Shown piece after piece: positions 1 to 9,035 of a DNA stretch of 33,876 bases. The translations under genes and the position numbers were made by a program. The notes below the pieces were generated by a model, which saw only the letters and a list, made by a program, of their open reading frames with translations, was not told where the DNA came from and did not search any database. The DNA comes from a bacterium (lineage in GTDB: Bacteria; Fidelibacterota; UBA8477; JABMPR01), in assembly GCA_013202895.1 (NCBI GenBank), contig JABMPR010000027.1, positions 1-33,876 of the forward strand, written 5' to 3'. Position 1 is the first letter of the stretch. Every line of letters begins with the position of its first letter.

Positions 1-1
1 A

Positions 2-364
2 CCGGGCTATATTGCCATGTATCTCCATGATCCACTGCGGGTTGTTGCCACATTTAGTATTTCAATCCTGGTTTTTCTGATTGTAAAAGGGCTCTCCCAG
101 TTTCTCCTGATCTATGGCAAGCGTCGGCTGGTGCTGTCACTCCTCCTGGGCTTCTTTCTGGGATACATTTCCCGAAACTATCTTGCAGGGGAGTTTCAAT
201 CTATGGGGATGGATTTTTATACCATTGGATATATTATCCCGGGCTTGATCGCCTCCTGGATGGATCGACAGGGTGTTGTCCGTACATTGAGTGTCATCCT
301 GATCACAGCCAGCATTGTCCAATTAGCGGTGATGCTCATTAGTGGTGGAGAGATTAATGTTTAG
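2..364 (+). CDS. pgsC: Poly-gamma-glutamate biosynthesis membrane protein PgsC/CapC, 5'-truncated by window edge
   Basis: This is the C-terminal part of PgsC, the polytopic partner of the PgsB ligase in poly-gamma-glutamate synthesis at the inner membrane. The reading frame is open to the first base of the window, and the residues PGYIAMYLHDPLRV before and across the first ATG (17) match the PgsC pattern, so that ATG is internal. The visible part has hydrophobic segments and the family-typical stretch GYIIPGLIASWMDRQG. Family members are about 150 residues; about 120 are visible, so the start lies a short way upstream of the window, where pgsB would be expected. Its stop (TAG, 362-364) overlaps the start of pgsW by 8 nt, so the two are translationally coupled. 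Recognition is from sequence memory and is strong. Confidence 0.85.
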   Translation, partial: PGYIAMYLHDPLRVVATFSISILVFLIVKGLSQFLLIYGKRRLVLSLLLGFFLGYISRNYLAGEFQSMGMDFYTIGYIIPGLIASWMDRQGVVRTLSVILITASIVQLAVMLISGGEINV

Positions 365-1475
365 ACCAGCCATCCAACGTATCGAAGTTTTGGTGGCAAT
401 GGCAGTTGTGTCCCTGATAATCTTTTATGCTGCCAGCTCTGCGACGGTACACACACGCGAACCGGCTTATGACACTAAAATTGCAGCAGCCCAGCGAATG
501 ACCCAAGCCATGCAGGTGCTGAAAGAAAGTCGCATGCAGGAAGCCATTTTTATGGATGATATCAATGATCCCAACGAAACCGCACTCATTGGTCGGCAAT
601 TCACCTATATCACAACCGATGAAGGTGATCTGGATGCTAAGATTTCGATTCTTGATCCAAATGTCGCCGCAATGATTGTGGATTACCTTACCCAAGCTGG
701 TGTTAGCAGAGGTGATACCATAGCCGTAACACTAACTGGTTCAATGCCAGGTGGGAACCTGGCGGTGGTCTGCGCCCTGGAGGAAATGGGTGCTATTCCA
801 ATTATTCTGGCTTCGGTCGGTGCCTCACAATGGGGTGCCAATATTGAAGATTTTACCTGGCTGGATATGGAAAAAATACTCGTGGATGCTGGTGTCATCT
901 CCTTTCGAACACGAGCTGCCAGTCTGGGTGGTGGATCAGATATTGGTCGACGTCTAAGTCCCCGGGGTCGCGAGTTGATCCACGAGGCTATTGATCGGAA
1001 TGGGATTGAACTGATTGCCAGTGAGAATCTCGCTGATGCCGTCCAACGCAGGTTGAACCTGTTCTCAAGGCATCTCGATCTGAAAAATTATAAGGCATTC
1101 ATCAATGTCGGTGGAGGTGCAGCGGTCCTTGGAGATGCGGCAACCGTTAGATTGATTCCTCCCGGGCTCACAACCAGAATGCAATTTGAGTCAATGCGCA
1201 ATGGAGGGGTCATGGCTAAATTTGGACGCGAAGGGGTGCCCATAATCCATGTTCTGAATATCAAGTCAATGTTTTCTCAATTTGACTACCCCTACGCGGC
1301 AACACCCAGTCCGGAATTGGGAATTGGGACATTTTATTCAAGCGAACGCTATAACCTCTGGACAACGTCCCTGGCGCTCTTTATTCTATTGTCAATGGTG
1401 ATTGGTGTGGGCTTGAACAGTAAACGGAAGATAAAACACCATCTTGAAAAATATGAACCGGATTCCTATGTATAG
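357..1475 (+). CDS. pgsW: Poly-gamma-glutamate system protein PgsW
   Basis: This 372-residue inner-membrane protein matches the PgsW family, found beside pgsB and pgsC in many Gram-negative poly-gamma-glutamate loci. It has one N-terminal membrane segment (about residues 8-27), a large soluble domain rich in glycine loops (SMPGGNLAV, NVGGGAAVLG) and a C-terminal membrane segment (about 336-353) followed by a basic tail. The biochemical role of the family is not settled to my knowledge. I chose ATG 357 over the upstream GTG at 342: GGAG at 347-350 sits 6 nt before 357, and this start gives an 8-nt overlap with the pgsC stop. The next gene starts inside its last codons. Family call is confident; function beyond the pathway is not. 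Confidence 0.82.
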   Translation: MFRPAIQRIEVLVAMAVVSLIIFYAASSATVHTREPAYDTKIAAAQRMTQAMQVLKESRMQEAIFMDDINDPNETALIGRQFTYITTDEGDLDAKISILDPNVAAMIVDYLTQAGVSRGDTIAVTLTGSMPGGNLAVVCALEEMGAIPIILASVGASQWGANIEDFTWLDMEKILVDAGVISFRTRAASLGGGSDIGRRLSPRGRELIHEAIDRNGIELIASENLADAVQRRLNLFSRHLDLKNYKAFINVGGGAAVLGDAATVRLIPPGLTTRMQFESMRNGGVMAKFGREGVPIIHVLNIKSMFSQFDYPYAATPSPELGIGTFYSSERYNLWTTSLALFILLSMVIGVGLNSKRKIKHHLEKYEPDSYV

Positions 1476-2361
1476 AAACACAATGAAAATTTTAAAAAAT
1501 AGCATTTTCTCCAGCATCGGTTTTTTGCTGATTTTTGCAAGTGTTAACGCAGGCGTGATCAAACCTGAAGATGCCAAACAATACCGGGACATTCTCACGG
1601 TTTCCGGAAATCGCAGCTCCTACTACACTCTCAATGATGCATCCCTGGTTTATAAGGTAAAGGGTCCCCAAAGAATTAAAATATATTCTCGAGCGGTCCT
1701 TAGTGCTAAAAGCTCCAAATCAAAATCCTATGGTTTCGAAATCCAATTGAATGGCAATCAGCCCCTGCAGGTGGAACATCAGCAGAAATGGAGCAGAGGC
1801 GTAAAATCACCCCAGCATCCCAACCACTATTTTTCAAAATCTGCCACAGATTTTATAAGCATCCCGGCAGGAGTGAATGATGTTATCATCAGACCTAAAA
1901 AGCGATCGGGACCGGTCCTGATCCGCGTAGTTGAGGATACTAAAGGTGCGAAAGGCAAAAAGAAACGGGTGGATGCACTCTCCGAAGAAGCGCCTGTGAA
2001 GTTGGTCGCTAACAACAAAACCTTAAGCTATTATGCATTGCGTAAGGATCATCCGCTATTTGTAACCCTTGAAGGTCCTGTAAACCTGGAAATAGTAAGT
2101 AGATTGGGATTTGATCCACAGATGGGCCGCGAGGAAGACTACCGCCTGCAAGTCCTGCATAATGGAAAGGTGGTTGGTACATACTACTTCTCCACGGATC
2201 GTTCAGAAGAAACCCTTGTGCAAGATCAAAGCGGGGTGGTGCCGGGAAAATGGCGTAGCTGTGATGTGAAATTGGGTAAAGGGATTCACGAAATAAAACT
2301 GCGCTTGCTGGATGAAAACCGACAGGCCTTTGTCAAATTAAGCAGGATTAACACAAAATAG
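1468..2361 (+). CDS. Secreted protein with two tandem beta-rich domains, poly-gamma-glutamate locus
   Basis: I do not recognise a named family. The product has an N-terminal signal peptide (hydrophobic core in IFSSIGFLLIFASVNA), so it should be periplasmic or exported. The mature part is an internal duplication. A segment around SYYTLNDASLVYKVKGPQRI, continuing to IYSRAVL and FEIQLNG, recurs as LSYYALRKDHPLFVTLEGPV, then IVSRLGF and LQVLHNGK. Both halves look like beta-sandwich domains. ATG 1468 gives an 8-nt overlap with the pgsW stop, the same geometry as pgsC/pgsW; ATG 1483 and ATG 1453 are possible alternatives. The stop overlaps the GTG of the next gene by one base. Position in the operon suggests a role in assembly, export or anchoring of poly-gamma-glutamate, but that is inference. 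Confidence 0.75.
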   Translation: MYRNTMKILKNSIFSSIGFLLIFASVNAGVIKPEDAKQYRDILTVSGNRSSYYTLNDASLVYKVKGPQRIKIYSRAVLSAKSSKSKSYGFEIQLNGNQPLQVEHQQKWSRGVKSPQHPNHYFSKSATDFISIPAGVNDVIIRPKKRSGPVLIRVVEDTKGAKGKKKRVDALSEEAPVKLVANNKTLSYYALRKDHPLFVTLEGPVNLEIVSRLGFDPQMGREEDYRLQVLHNGKVVGTYYFSTDRSEETLVQDQSGVVPGKWRSCDVKLGKGIHEIKLRLLDENRQAFVKLSRINTK

Positions 2362-3392
2362 TGCCAGCACTCCTCATCATAGTATTACTTTTTGGGCAAG
2401 TCATGTCTCAAAGCTTTACCCAGCGGCTGGCGGCTCCCATTTCCTATGAATTCGGACTTGTACCGGGTTTCCAAAATAATCCACTCAACTTATCTGCCAC
2501 AGAAATCGACAAGGCTGCAGCTGATCCCAATTATCTGGATGGCATTAAATATTCCTCCAGCAATGTCATATCAGCCTATGGAAAATTAAGCTATTCCCCA
2601 CGTCTTTTTGGAAATCGCAAAACTCGCATCAACCTCATTCAATATTATCATTATTATCATGATATTTCGGAGCGTAGTTACCAGAGTACCACAGTGAGTG
2701 TTAAGCAGTCATTGGGAAATTACCGCTACCTGCTTCTCGGTTATGGAATCCTGCCTGAATACTATTTGAGGAATTATCTGGTTACAGATCCGGCAACGCT
2801 CATCTCAGATCGTCAAAACTGCAGTTTTGGCACGGATAGAGCCTGGCTAGGGTTTGAACACCGGCTTTCACGTAGAAACAGACTGGAATATCGAGTAACT
2901 GTCCGCCAGGAGATATATCCCGCTCCTTTTTCACGATATGATATGTCCATGCGCGAAGGGGCGATCAGCTTGGAGAGTGATCAATTCAATGGAATCTCAT
3001 CTGATTTGGAAATTCGGTATGGAATGGCGGATAATGACAATCAATTCGATGAGCTGGATCGGTCTTATCGCTTCCTGAATATGAGACCATCGCTCACTCT
3101 GACAATACCTGGCAAACACCGTTTAAACCTTTCCGGTCGCTATGACCAGCGGGCATATGACAGCGAGGAGCCTGATGACCCCTTGCATGCCGGGCGCTAT
3201 CAGGAAGAATTTCGATTGGATGTAAGCCTTATGCCAAAGTTTTCTGAATCCCTCGTGATAGAGCCATTTGCAGGTTACCGCGAACGGAGAGTTGACTCCA
3301 GTGATGAGGTAGTCAGGGGTCTGAAATCGTTCTCAAGATACTGGTTTGGAGTCAGAGTGGGTTTCAAATCCGTTATAGACATGTATTTTTAA
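2361..3392 (+). CDS. Predicted outer-membrane beta-barrel protein, poly-gamma-glutamate locus
   Basis: A 343-residue protein with a short hydrophobic signal (ALLIIVLLFGQVMSQS) and then many alternating polar/aromatic strands ending in Arg, Tyr or Phe (for example RINLIQYYHYYHD, RYLLLGYGILPEYY, RYWFGVRVGFKS). The last residue is phenylalanine (MYF), as in the beta-signal of barrel proteins. I cannot assign a family. The start is GTG at 2361, overlapping the upstream TAG by one base. There is no clear ribosome site, so translation probably depends on the upstream gene. The signal lacks the usual N-terminal positive charge, so the true start could differ. In context this could be the outer-membrane channel or anchor for poly-gamma-glutamate; the barrel call is from pattern, the role is inference. 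Confidence 0.7.
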   Translation: MPALLIIVLLFGQVMSQSFTQRLAAPISYEFGLVPGFQNNPLNLSATEIDKAAADPNYLDGIKYSSSNVISAYGKLSYSPRLFGNRKTRINLIQYYHYYHDISERSYQSTTVSVKQSLGNYRYLLLGYGILPEYYLRNYLVTDPATLISDRQNCSFGTDRAWLGFEHRLSRRNRLEYRVTVRQEIYPAPFSRYDMSMREGAISLESDQFNGISSDLEIRYGMADNDNQFDELDRSYRFLNMRPSLTLTIPGKHRLNLSGRYDQRAYDSEEPDDPLHAGRYQEEFRLDVSLMPKFSESLVIEPFAGYRERRVDSSDEVVRGLKSFSRYWFGVRVGFKSVIDMYF

Positions 3393-3422
3393 TTTGCCCT
3401 TAATACGAGTTACAATATCCCC

Positions 3423-4478
3423 ATGAAAAGAATTTTTGCATTTATCACTGTCCTTTTTCTCCTCCTCAACTTGACGGCTTGTTTAAAACCTGAGTCAATT
3501 GAAAATGTCTCTGTAGTTGATATCACTTACGTGGATATTCTGGATACACGTGGATATGCCAGGGATGTCTATGCTTATTCAGATAAAATATTTGTTGCCG
3601 CATCTGCAGCTGGAACACAGATATGGGAAGATAATAATGGTGTAGTATCCCAGGTCTTTGAGCACTCTTTCAGTAGCAATCCCGCTTTGGGGTTGACTGT
3701 AATACCTGAATCCCAATTGCTATTGTCATTCGATGATGAGAAGGGTTATATCAAGCAACTTGATACTGACTTGAGTGCATTAGACTCTGTATACTTTAAT
3801 TTTCCAAATATTCTTATTTATGAATCAGAAAATTTTGGAGATCAAAACACCGAAGATATGGCTGTCGTTTCTTTAAATGATAGTTTATTAGTACTTTTCA
3901 ATACGGATAGAGATTTAGGTGATGGCTTACGCTTTACCTATCTAAATCGACGTTATGAACCGTCCGAAGGGTATTACTACTGGGAAGAGAATACAATTGC
4001 CAAGTTTAGCGGAGAGAAAAACTACGGTATTGATGCCCGTGATTCACTCGTCTCAGCTTCTCATGGTGAGTTGGGAATCGGTTTGTATCATATGGTAAGT
4101 GGTGATTGCGATACATTGGCGAGTCATGATACACCGGGAGAAGCCCTCGAGGTAAAGTTTTACGACAACTATTTACTCTCAGCTAACAATTGGGCTGGCA
4201 TGTCAGTATTTGCACTGGGAGTAGGGGACAGCAGCCTGACCCTCCTTGCTGATATAGAAGTTAATGGTTGGGTCAAACAAATAAGCATTTGGAATGACAT
4301 TGCCATTCTAAGTTGTGGGGAAAATGGGATTTTTCTGGTGGATTTAAGTGATCCAGAAAATCCAAAAGCTGATCAGCCGATTGAGGCTGGATATACCTAT
4401 CGTACTTTTGTAGCTAATGATATGATCTACGCGGCTACTCGCCAGGGGGTTAAACGCTATCGGATTGAAAGCAGGTAA
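3423..4478 (+). CDS. Lipoprotein with LVIVD-like (beta-propeller) repeats
   Basis: A 351-residue exported lipoprotein. The signal sequence ends in the lipobox L-T-A-C with Cys20 as the acylation site. The rest is a series of beta repeats of the kind found in LVIVD-repeat propellers: GYARDVYAYSDKIFVAA near the start, EALEVKFYDNYLLSANNWAG in the middle, and WNDIAILSCGENGIFLVDLS with SDPENPK near the end, finishing in YAATRQGVKRYRI. Such repeats build a beta-propeller scaffold on the cell surface or in the periplasm; no catalytic motif is visible. It begins 30 nt after the barrel gene and ends 4 nt before the large C25-like gene, so it is probably cotranscribed with the latter. Ligand and partner are unknown. 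Confidence 0.75.
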   Translation: MKRIFAFITVLFLLLNLTACLKPESIENVSVVDITYVDILDTRGYARDVYAYSDKIFVAASAAGTQIWEDNNGVVSQVFEHSFSSNPALGLTVIPESQLLLSFDDEKGYIKQLDTDLSALDSVYFNFPNILIYESENFGDQNTEDMAVVSLNDSLLVLFNTDRDLGDGLRFTYLNRRYEPSEGYYYWEENTIAKFSGEKNYGIDARDSLVSASHGELGIGLYHMVSGDCDTLASHDTPGEALEVKFYDNYLLSANNWAGMSVFALGVGDSSLTLLADIEVNGWVKQISIWNDIAILSCGENGIFLVDLSDPENPKADQPIEAGYTYRTFVANDMIYAATRQGVKRYRIESR

Positions 4479-4482
4479 CCCC

Positions 4483-7400
4483 ATGCGCAAACCCATCCAA
4501 ATTTTTATAATAATACTATTCGCACTCAGTTTTGTAGAGGCAGCTGATTTAATCCGACCCAAACTGGAGCTAAGCAGTATTCCCAATGGTGTCAGAGTAA
4601 GTCTTGATTTCAGGCATATCACTGAGGCACAATGGAGAAATATGTTGGCTCACCCCTCAGCATTTCATCAATTCGGATATGGGGTTTCCGGATCACCTGG
4701 GGATGCAGCTTTGCCCATGATCACTGAGGTGATTCCCTTTTTGAATATCGGGGATATCAGTCTGGAGGCCATCCAGCGCCAGGAAATAATCCTGGCGGAA
4801 ATCGAATTAAAAGCCACCCCAGAAGGTCATCTCGACTCGGAGCAAACAGCCATTCAAATATCAGATTATGACTGGAGCATAGCTGATCGATTCGTAGTTG
4901 AAGAAATAAGCGTGGGTGAGGCAGTTATTATGCGGGATCACCAATTTTTGCCTGTGACCATCCGACCAGTGCTCCTGGATGCCAGCTCACAATCAATGCG
5001 TATTCCAACCCATATTGAATTCGAGATTCACGGATTAGATCTTGATGAAGCAGTGGATCTGACACAGGAGGGTGGAGTCCGCTCTATAAGTTTGCCGGAG
5101 GATCAATTCGCCCCTAAGGGGACTTATCTGATTATTACACCACCTTCTTTTATAATCTATACAGAATATTTTGCGGAGTGGAAATTACGCCAGGGCCATG
5201 ATGTAACCATTGTGACCACAGAAGTAACCGGCAATACAGCCAATAATATTAAAGCATATATCCAGGGCATCTGGGATGCCGGTGAAAACCGGCCGGATTA
5301 TGTGGTTCTGGTTGGTGATGAAGACCGCGGAATCCCCGGACATTACATTCAAAGTCCGCAAGGGGAATATTTGGTCACGGATCATCCCTATGCGCTAATG
5401 GAGGGCGAGGATTCATTCCCGGAGCTGCTGGTGGGTCGATTTTCTGTGGACGATAATGGTGAATTGGGATCAATGGTTGGAAAGATCGTCGCCTATGAAA
5501 GTGATCCGTATATGGCGAACACAGACTGGTTCACCAGAGCGCTAATGATTTCCACAACCTGGGGTGCTGCCTCTGCCCAAGCGACCAAAGAGTGGATTGC
5601 CGACAAACTTTATGAAAATGGCTATGATCAAGTCTATACTGCCTACCATCCTGGTGTATCATCACCAACTGCTATCTCCATACCCATAAATACTGGGGTT
5701 AGTTTTGTCAACTATCGTGGTTTTGGGATGTATAACGGCTGGTATGGTCCGGATTTTACGAATTCAAATATACAGAGCATGATTATCAACGGCTCCAAAA
5801 CCCCGGTTATCACTTCAGTGGTATGCGGCGGTGGTAATTTTGCTGCCTGGGAAGATCCTTGTTTTGGTGAGAAATGGACCCGCCACGGTAGTTTTGCCAA
5901 TCCTAAGGGTGCTGTTGCTTTTTTCGGCCCCAGTGAATTGTATACACACACTCAGTTCAACAACGTAATAGATATTGGGATTTACTCCGGAATATTTGAT
6001 CAGGGGATTACAACTCTGGGTGCAGCACTTTGGAATGGTAAATTTGAGCTCTGGCGTAATTATTATCAAAACAGCTTTTTCCCATTTGGCCAAACCCCGG
6101 AGTTTTACCATCACATTTACAATCTTCTGGGAGATCCCGGGATGCAATTATGGACCGCAATCCCCGAACTCCTGAGTGTATCACATTCGGAAATGCTGAC
6201 CATGGGGGATAATTCCCTTTCAGTGATTGTTAATAATGAATCAGGTGAAGCGCTTCAGGGAGCCTATGTCGCTCTATATAATACTGAAAACGCACTGGGC
6301 GGATACACTGATGCCAATGGCGAAATAGTGTTACCCTTTGCTGCGACTGCAGCAGGTGAAGTCCTGCTCACCATTACAGGCAACAATTTACACCCCTATC
6401 TTACCACGCTTCCAGTAACGGCCGATGAACATAGTCTGGTTTTGAGTGACTGGTCCCTGAGCGGGGGCGGAAGTCTGCAGGCTGGAAATAGTTGGCCGAT
6501 GAGCATTACATTATTTAATCCAGGTGCCGAATTGACTGATATCCAACTGTCATTTTCAACAGTTACACCTGGCGTTAGCGTCGATGAGTCTGTGAATATC
6601 AGCAGTATTCCCGCTGGAAGCAGCTATGATGTGACCACAATATTTCTGACTGCTGATGCGGATTTGGCGCATGGAACTCCAGTGACTGTCGATCTGAATA
6701 TTCAGATAGCCGAGGAGATCTGGTCCTGGCAGAAGCTTTTTACAGTACAGGCACCCTCCTTGAGCATCAATTCATTGAACATTTTCGCTGGCAATTTAAA
6801 TGCCGGTGATTCAGTGGATGTGGATATCATGTTGCTAAATGAGGGGGGCATGGCCAGCGGTCCAATTGTAATCACACCGCTGGAGCACGAACTGGTCACT
6901 TTCACAAATGATGATCTGATTTGCCCCGATCTGGCCATGGATGCAATGGGGAGTGCTGAGAATAATTTGAATATTGCGTTTAGTGATCAGGTCTTTCCAG
7001 GTGAAATCCTCAATTTACGTTTTGAATGCACGCTGCTTGGTCTTACTGATACCCTGGAATATGATCTTCAAGTAGGGGATTTACTGCGCTATGGACCCTC
7101 TCAGAAAGATGAATACGGCTACCGTGTCTTTGATAATTTTGATCTGTCCTACACCAATGCCCAAGCCTATGACTGGATTGAGATCGATCCCACCATTGGC
7201 GGCTTTGGTTCCCTGGTTGGGATGAGTGACACATACGAGGAAGGGGATGCTTCAAGGACCATCGATCTGCCCTTCCCGGTGACCTTTTACGGACAAACAT
7301 ACACTGAGATAACAATTTGTACCAATGGTTGGGCTGGTCTGGGAGACCAATCGGTGGTTGATTTTCACAATCGGACCATCCCTTCTCCAATTGGACCTAC

Positions 7401-8979
7401 GGCAATGTTAGCACCTTTCTGGGACGACCTACTGACTAACCCTGGCTATGTACTAAAGGGAACCGCAGAAGCTGATGAATATTTCGTCATTCAATGGAAA
7501 CGGATGCGGAACCTGGCAGCTGATAATGACCTCAGTTTTCAAATCATCATTTTTAATACCGATCATCATCCAACAAATTCTGGAGACAACAACATCAAAT
7601 TCCAATACCAAACCTATGAGAATGTTGATGTGGCAGGCAACTTTTCTACCACTGGAATTGAGTCTCCGAATTATGAAACAGGTGTACTTGTTTCATATAA
7701 CAACGTAACTGAATCAAGTGTTGAAAGTATTGAGAATCATACAGCCTTGCTTTTCTCAACGGATCGCGGCGAACGTCTTCCTGATGCGATTGCCTCAATA
7801 AGCGGGACAAATATTAATTTTTTTCAGAATCCCTGGAGTACAGCAAGTGATTCTATTGCAATCACCAATGTTGGCGAATCACCTCTGGCTTACAATATCA
7901 GAATTAATTCTGCTGAAGCACTAGCAGCTCCGGCACCGCCCGCTGTTTTTGATCCTGGCATCAATAAATCATCACCAGATGCCATGCTGAATACTCCTGC
8001 TACGCGTGAGGGCAGCGACTCTTATGGCCACACCTGGAAAAAAAGTACTGAAGAAGGTGGACCCGAATACGCCTGGCAAAACATCGAGCTTGCTCCCAAC
8101 GCCCTTGCATATATTGACGACCCTGATGACAGTAGTATCGGTCCCGTTTCATTGGGTTTTGAGTTTCCCTTCTATGATGATGTCTACTCAGAAATTTATA
8201 TCAGCAGCAATGGTTCAGCCTCGTTTGAAAGTTCTTCTGCACCCTGGTTAAATACTCACTTACCAAGTGCTTCAGCTCCACCTGCTTTTCTGGCTCCCTG
8301 GTGGGATGATCTGAATGGTGATGTTGCTGACCCGGGAACGATCTACTTTTGGACAAATAATCATGATCAGTGTATCATCACCTGGAAGGATTTCCCAAAA
8401 TGGGGTACACCAAACTTGTACACATTTCAGATCATTTTAAACTCCTTTGGAAAAATCATTTACCAGTATGAATCCCTGGAGGGAGTTACCACAAGTTCTA
8501 CAGTGGGAATGCAGAATGCAGAACAGAACATTGGTTTGATGATTCATTATAATGAAGCCACTCCCTTTGAGGCTGGTCTGGCAATTTCGATCCGGCGCCC
8601 CTTTGAATGGTTTAGTGCATCCAGTTGGTCCGGGCAAATCGAGCCAGGCGAAACCAGTTATTTTGTGGTAAATGTCCAAACCGCTGATTTGGAACTGGGA
8701 CATTATGAGGTACCCCTGCTCTTAAGCACCAGTGCGGCCAATTATCCCGAAGGCGAACTATTGATTGGGCTTGATATTGTTATGGGTGAGCCCCCCATGG
8801 GTGATCTCAATCATGATTATCAGGTCAACCTCAATGATTTGATGAGCTTATTTGACTTTGTCCTCCTGATTGAAGAAATGAGTGAGGAACAGTATTATTT
8901 GGCGGATTTATCTGCAGATGAAGAGGTGAATGTCATTGATGTCGTTCTCCTTATTGACATAATCTTAGACAGTGATTAA
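4483..8979 (+). CDS. Giant secreted C25 (gingipain-like) protein with two nidogen-like domains and a C-terminal dockerin
   Basis: Product of 1498 residues. Order: signal peptide 1-20; prodomain-like region to about 210; C25-like domain about 212-556, with VVLVGDEDRGIP, DHPYALM, LLVGRFSV, Cys448 in VVCGGG, DPCFGEKW and NLLGDPGMQLW; Ig-like domain about 560-640; two CARDB-like domains to about 860; nidogen-like domain about 874-1092; a second, diverged nidogen-like domain about 1175-1370; dockerin about 1438-1498 with two calcium-loop repeats (DLNHDYQVNLND and DLSADEEVNVID). The gingipain catalytic histidine position (GHG) is Phe414 in NYRGFG, 34 residues before Cys448, so peptidase activity is doubtful. 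Unlike its neighbours it has no T9SS-type sorting domain; how it is exported beyond the signal peptide is unclear. ATG 4483 is preferred over TTG 4465 because it starts a clean signal peptide 4 nt after the lipoprotein gene. Confidence 0.85.
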   Translation: MRKPIQIFIIILFALSFVEAADLIRPKLELSSIPNGVRVSLDFRHITEAQWRNMLAHPSAFHQFGYGVSGSPGDAALPMITEVIPFLNIGDISLEAIQRQEIILAEIELKATPEGHLDSEQTAIQISDYDWSIADRFVVEEISVGEAVIMRDHQFLPVTIRPVLLDASSQSMRIPTHIEFEIHGLDLDEAVDLTQEGGVRSISLPEDQFAPKGTYLIITPPSFIIYTEYFAEWKLRQGHDVTIVTTEVTGNTANNIKAYIQGIWDAGENRPDYVVLVGDEDRGIPGHYIQSPQGEYLVTDHPYALMEGEDSFPELLVGRFSVDDNGELGSMVGKIVAYESDPYMANTDWFTRALMISTTWGAASAQATKEWIADKLYENGYDQVYTAYHPGVSSPTAISIPINTGVSFVNYRGFGMYNGWYGPDFTNSNIQSMIINGSKTPVITSVVCGGGNFAAWEDPCFGEKWTRHGSFANPKGAVAFFGPSELYTHTQFNNVIDIGIYSGIFDQGITTLGAALWNGKFELWRNYYQNSFFPFGQTPEFYHHIYNLLGDPGMQLWTAIPELLSVSHSEMLTMGDNSLSVIVNNESGEALQGAYVALYNTENALGGYTDANGEIVLPFAATAAGEVLLTITGNNLHPYLTTLPVTADEHSLVLSDWSLSGGGSLQAGNSWPMSITLFNPGAELTDIQLSFSTVTPGVSVDESVNISSIPAGSSYDVTTIFLTADADLAHGTPVTVDLNIQIAEEIWSWQKLFTVQAPSLSINSLNIFAGNLNAGDSVDVDIMLLNEGGMASGPIVITPLEHELVTFTNDDLICPDLAMDAMGSAENNLNIAFSDQVFPGEILNLRFECTLLGLTDTLEYDLQVGDLLRYGPSQKDEYGYRVFDNFDLSYTNAQAYDWIEIDPTIGGFGSLVGMSDTYEEGDASRTIDLPFPVTFYGQTYTEITICTNGWAGLGDQSVVDFHNRTIPSPIGPTAMLAPFWDDLLTNPGYVLKGTAEADEYFVIQWKRMRNLAADNDLSFQIIIFNTDHHPTNSGDNNIKFQYQTYENVDVAGNFSTTGIESPNYETGVLVSYNNVTESSVESIENHTALLFSTDRGERLPDAIASISGTNINFFQNPWSTASDSIAITNVGESPLAYNIRINSAEALAAPAPPAVFDPGINKSSPDAMLNTPATREGSDSYGHTWKKSTEEGGPEYAWQNIELAPNALAYIDDPDDSSIGPVSLGFEFPFYDDVYSEIYISSNGSASFESSSAPWLNTHLPSASAPPAFLAPWWDDLNGDVADPGTIYFWTNNHDQCIITWKDFPKWGTPNLYTFQIILNSFGKIIYQYESLEGVTTSSTVGMQNAEQNIGLMIHYNEATPFEAGLAISIRRPFEWFSASSWSGQIEPGETSYFVVNVQTADLELGHYEVPLLLSTSAANYPEGELLIGLDIVMGEPPMGDLNHDYQVNLNDLMSLFDFVLLIEEMSEEQYYLADLSADEEVNVIDVVLLIDIILDSD

Positions 8980-9035
8980 CAATTATAGAATCGAAATTAT
9001 TTCTTTCTATTGACCAGAAAAAAGGGTCCCACATA

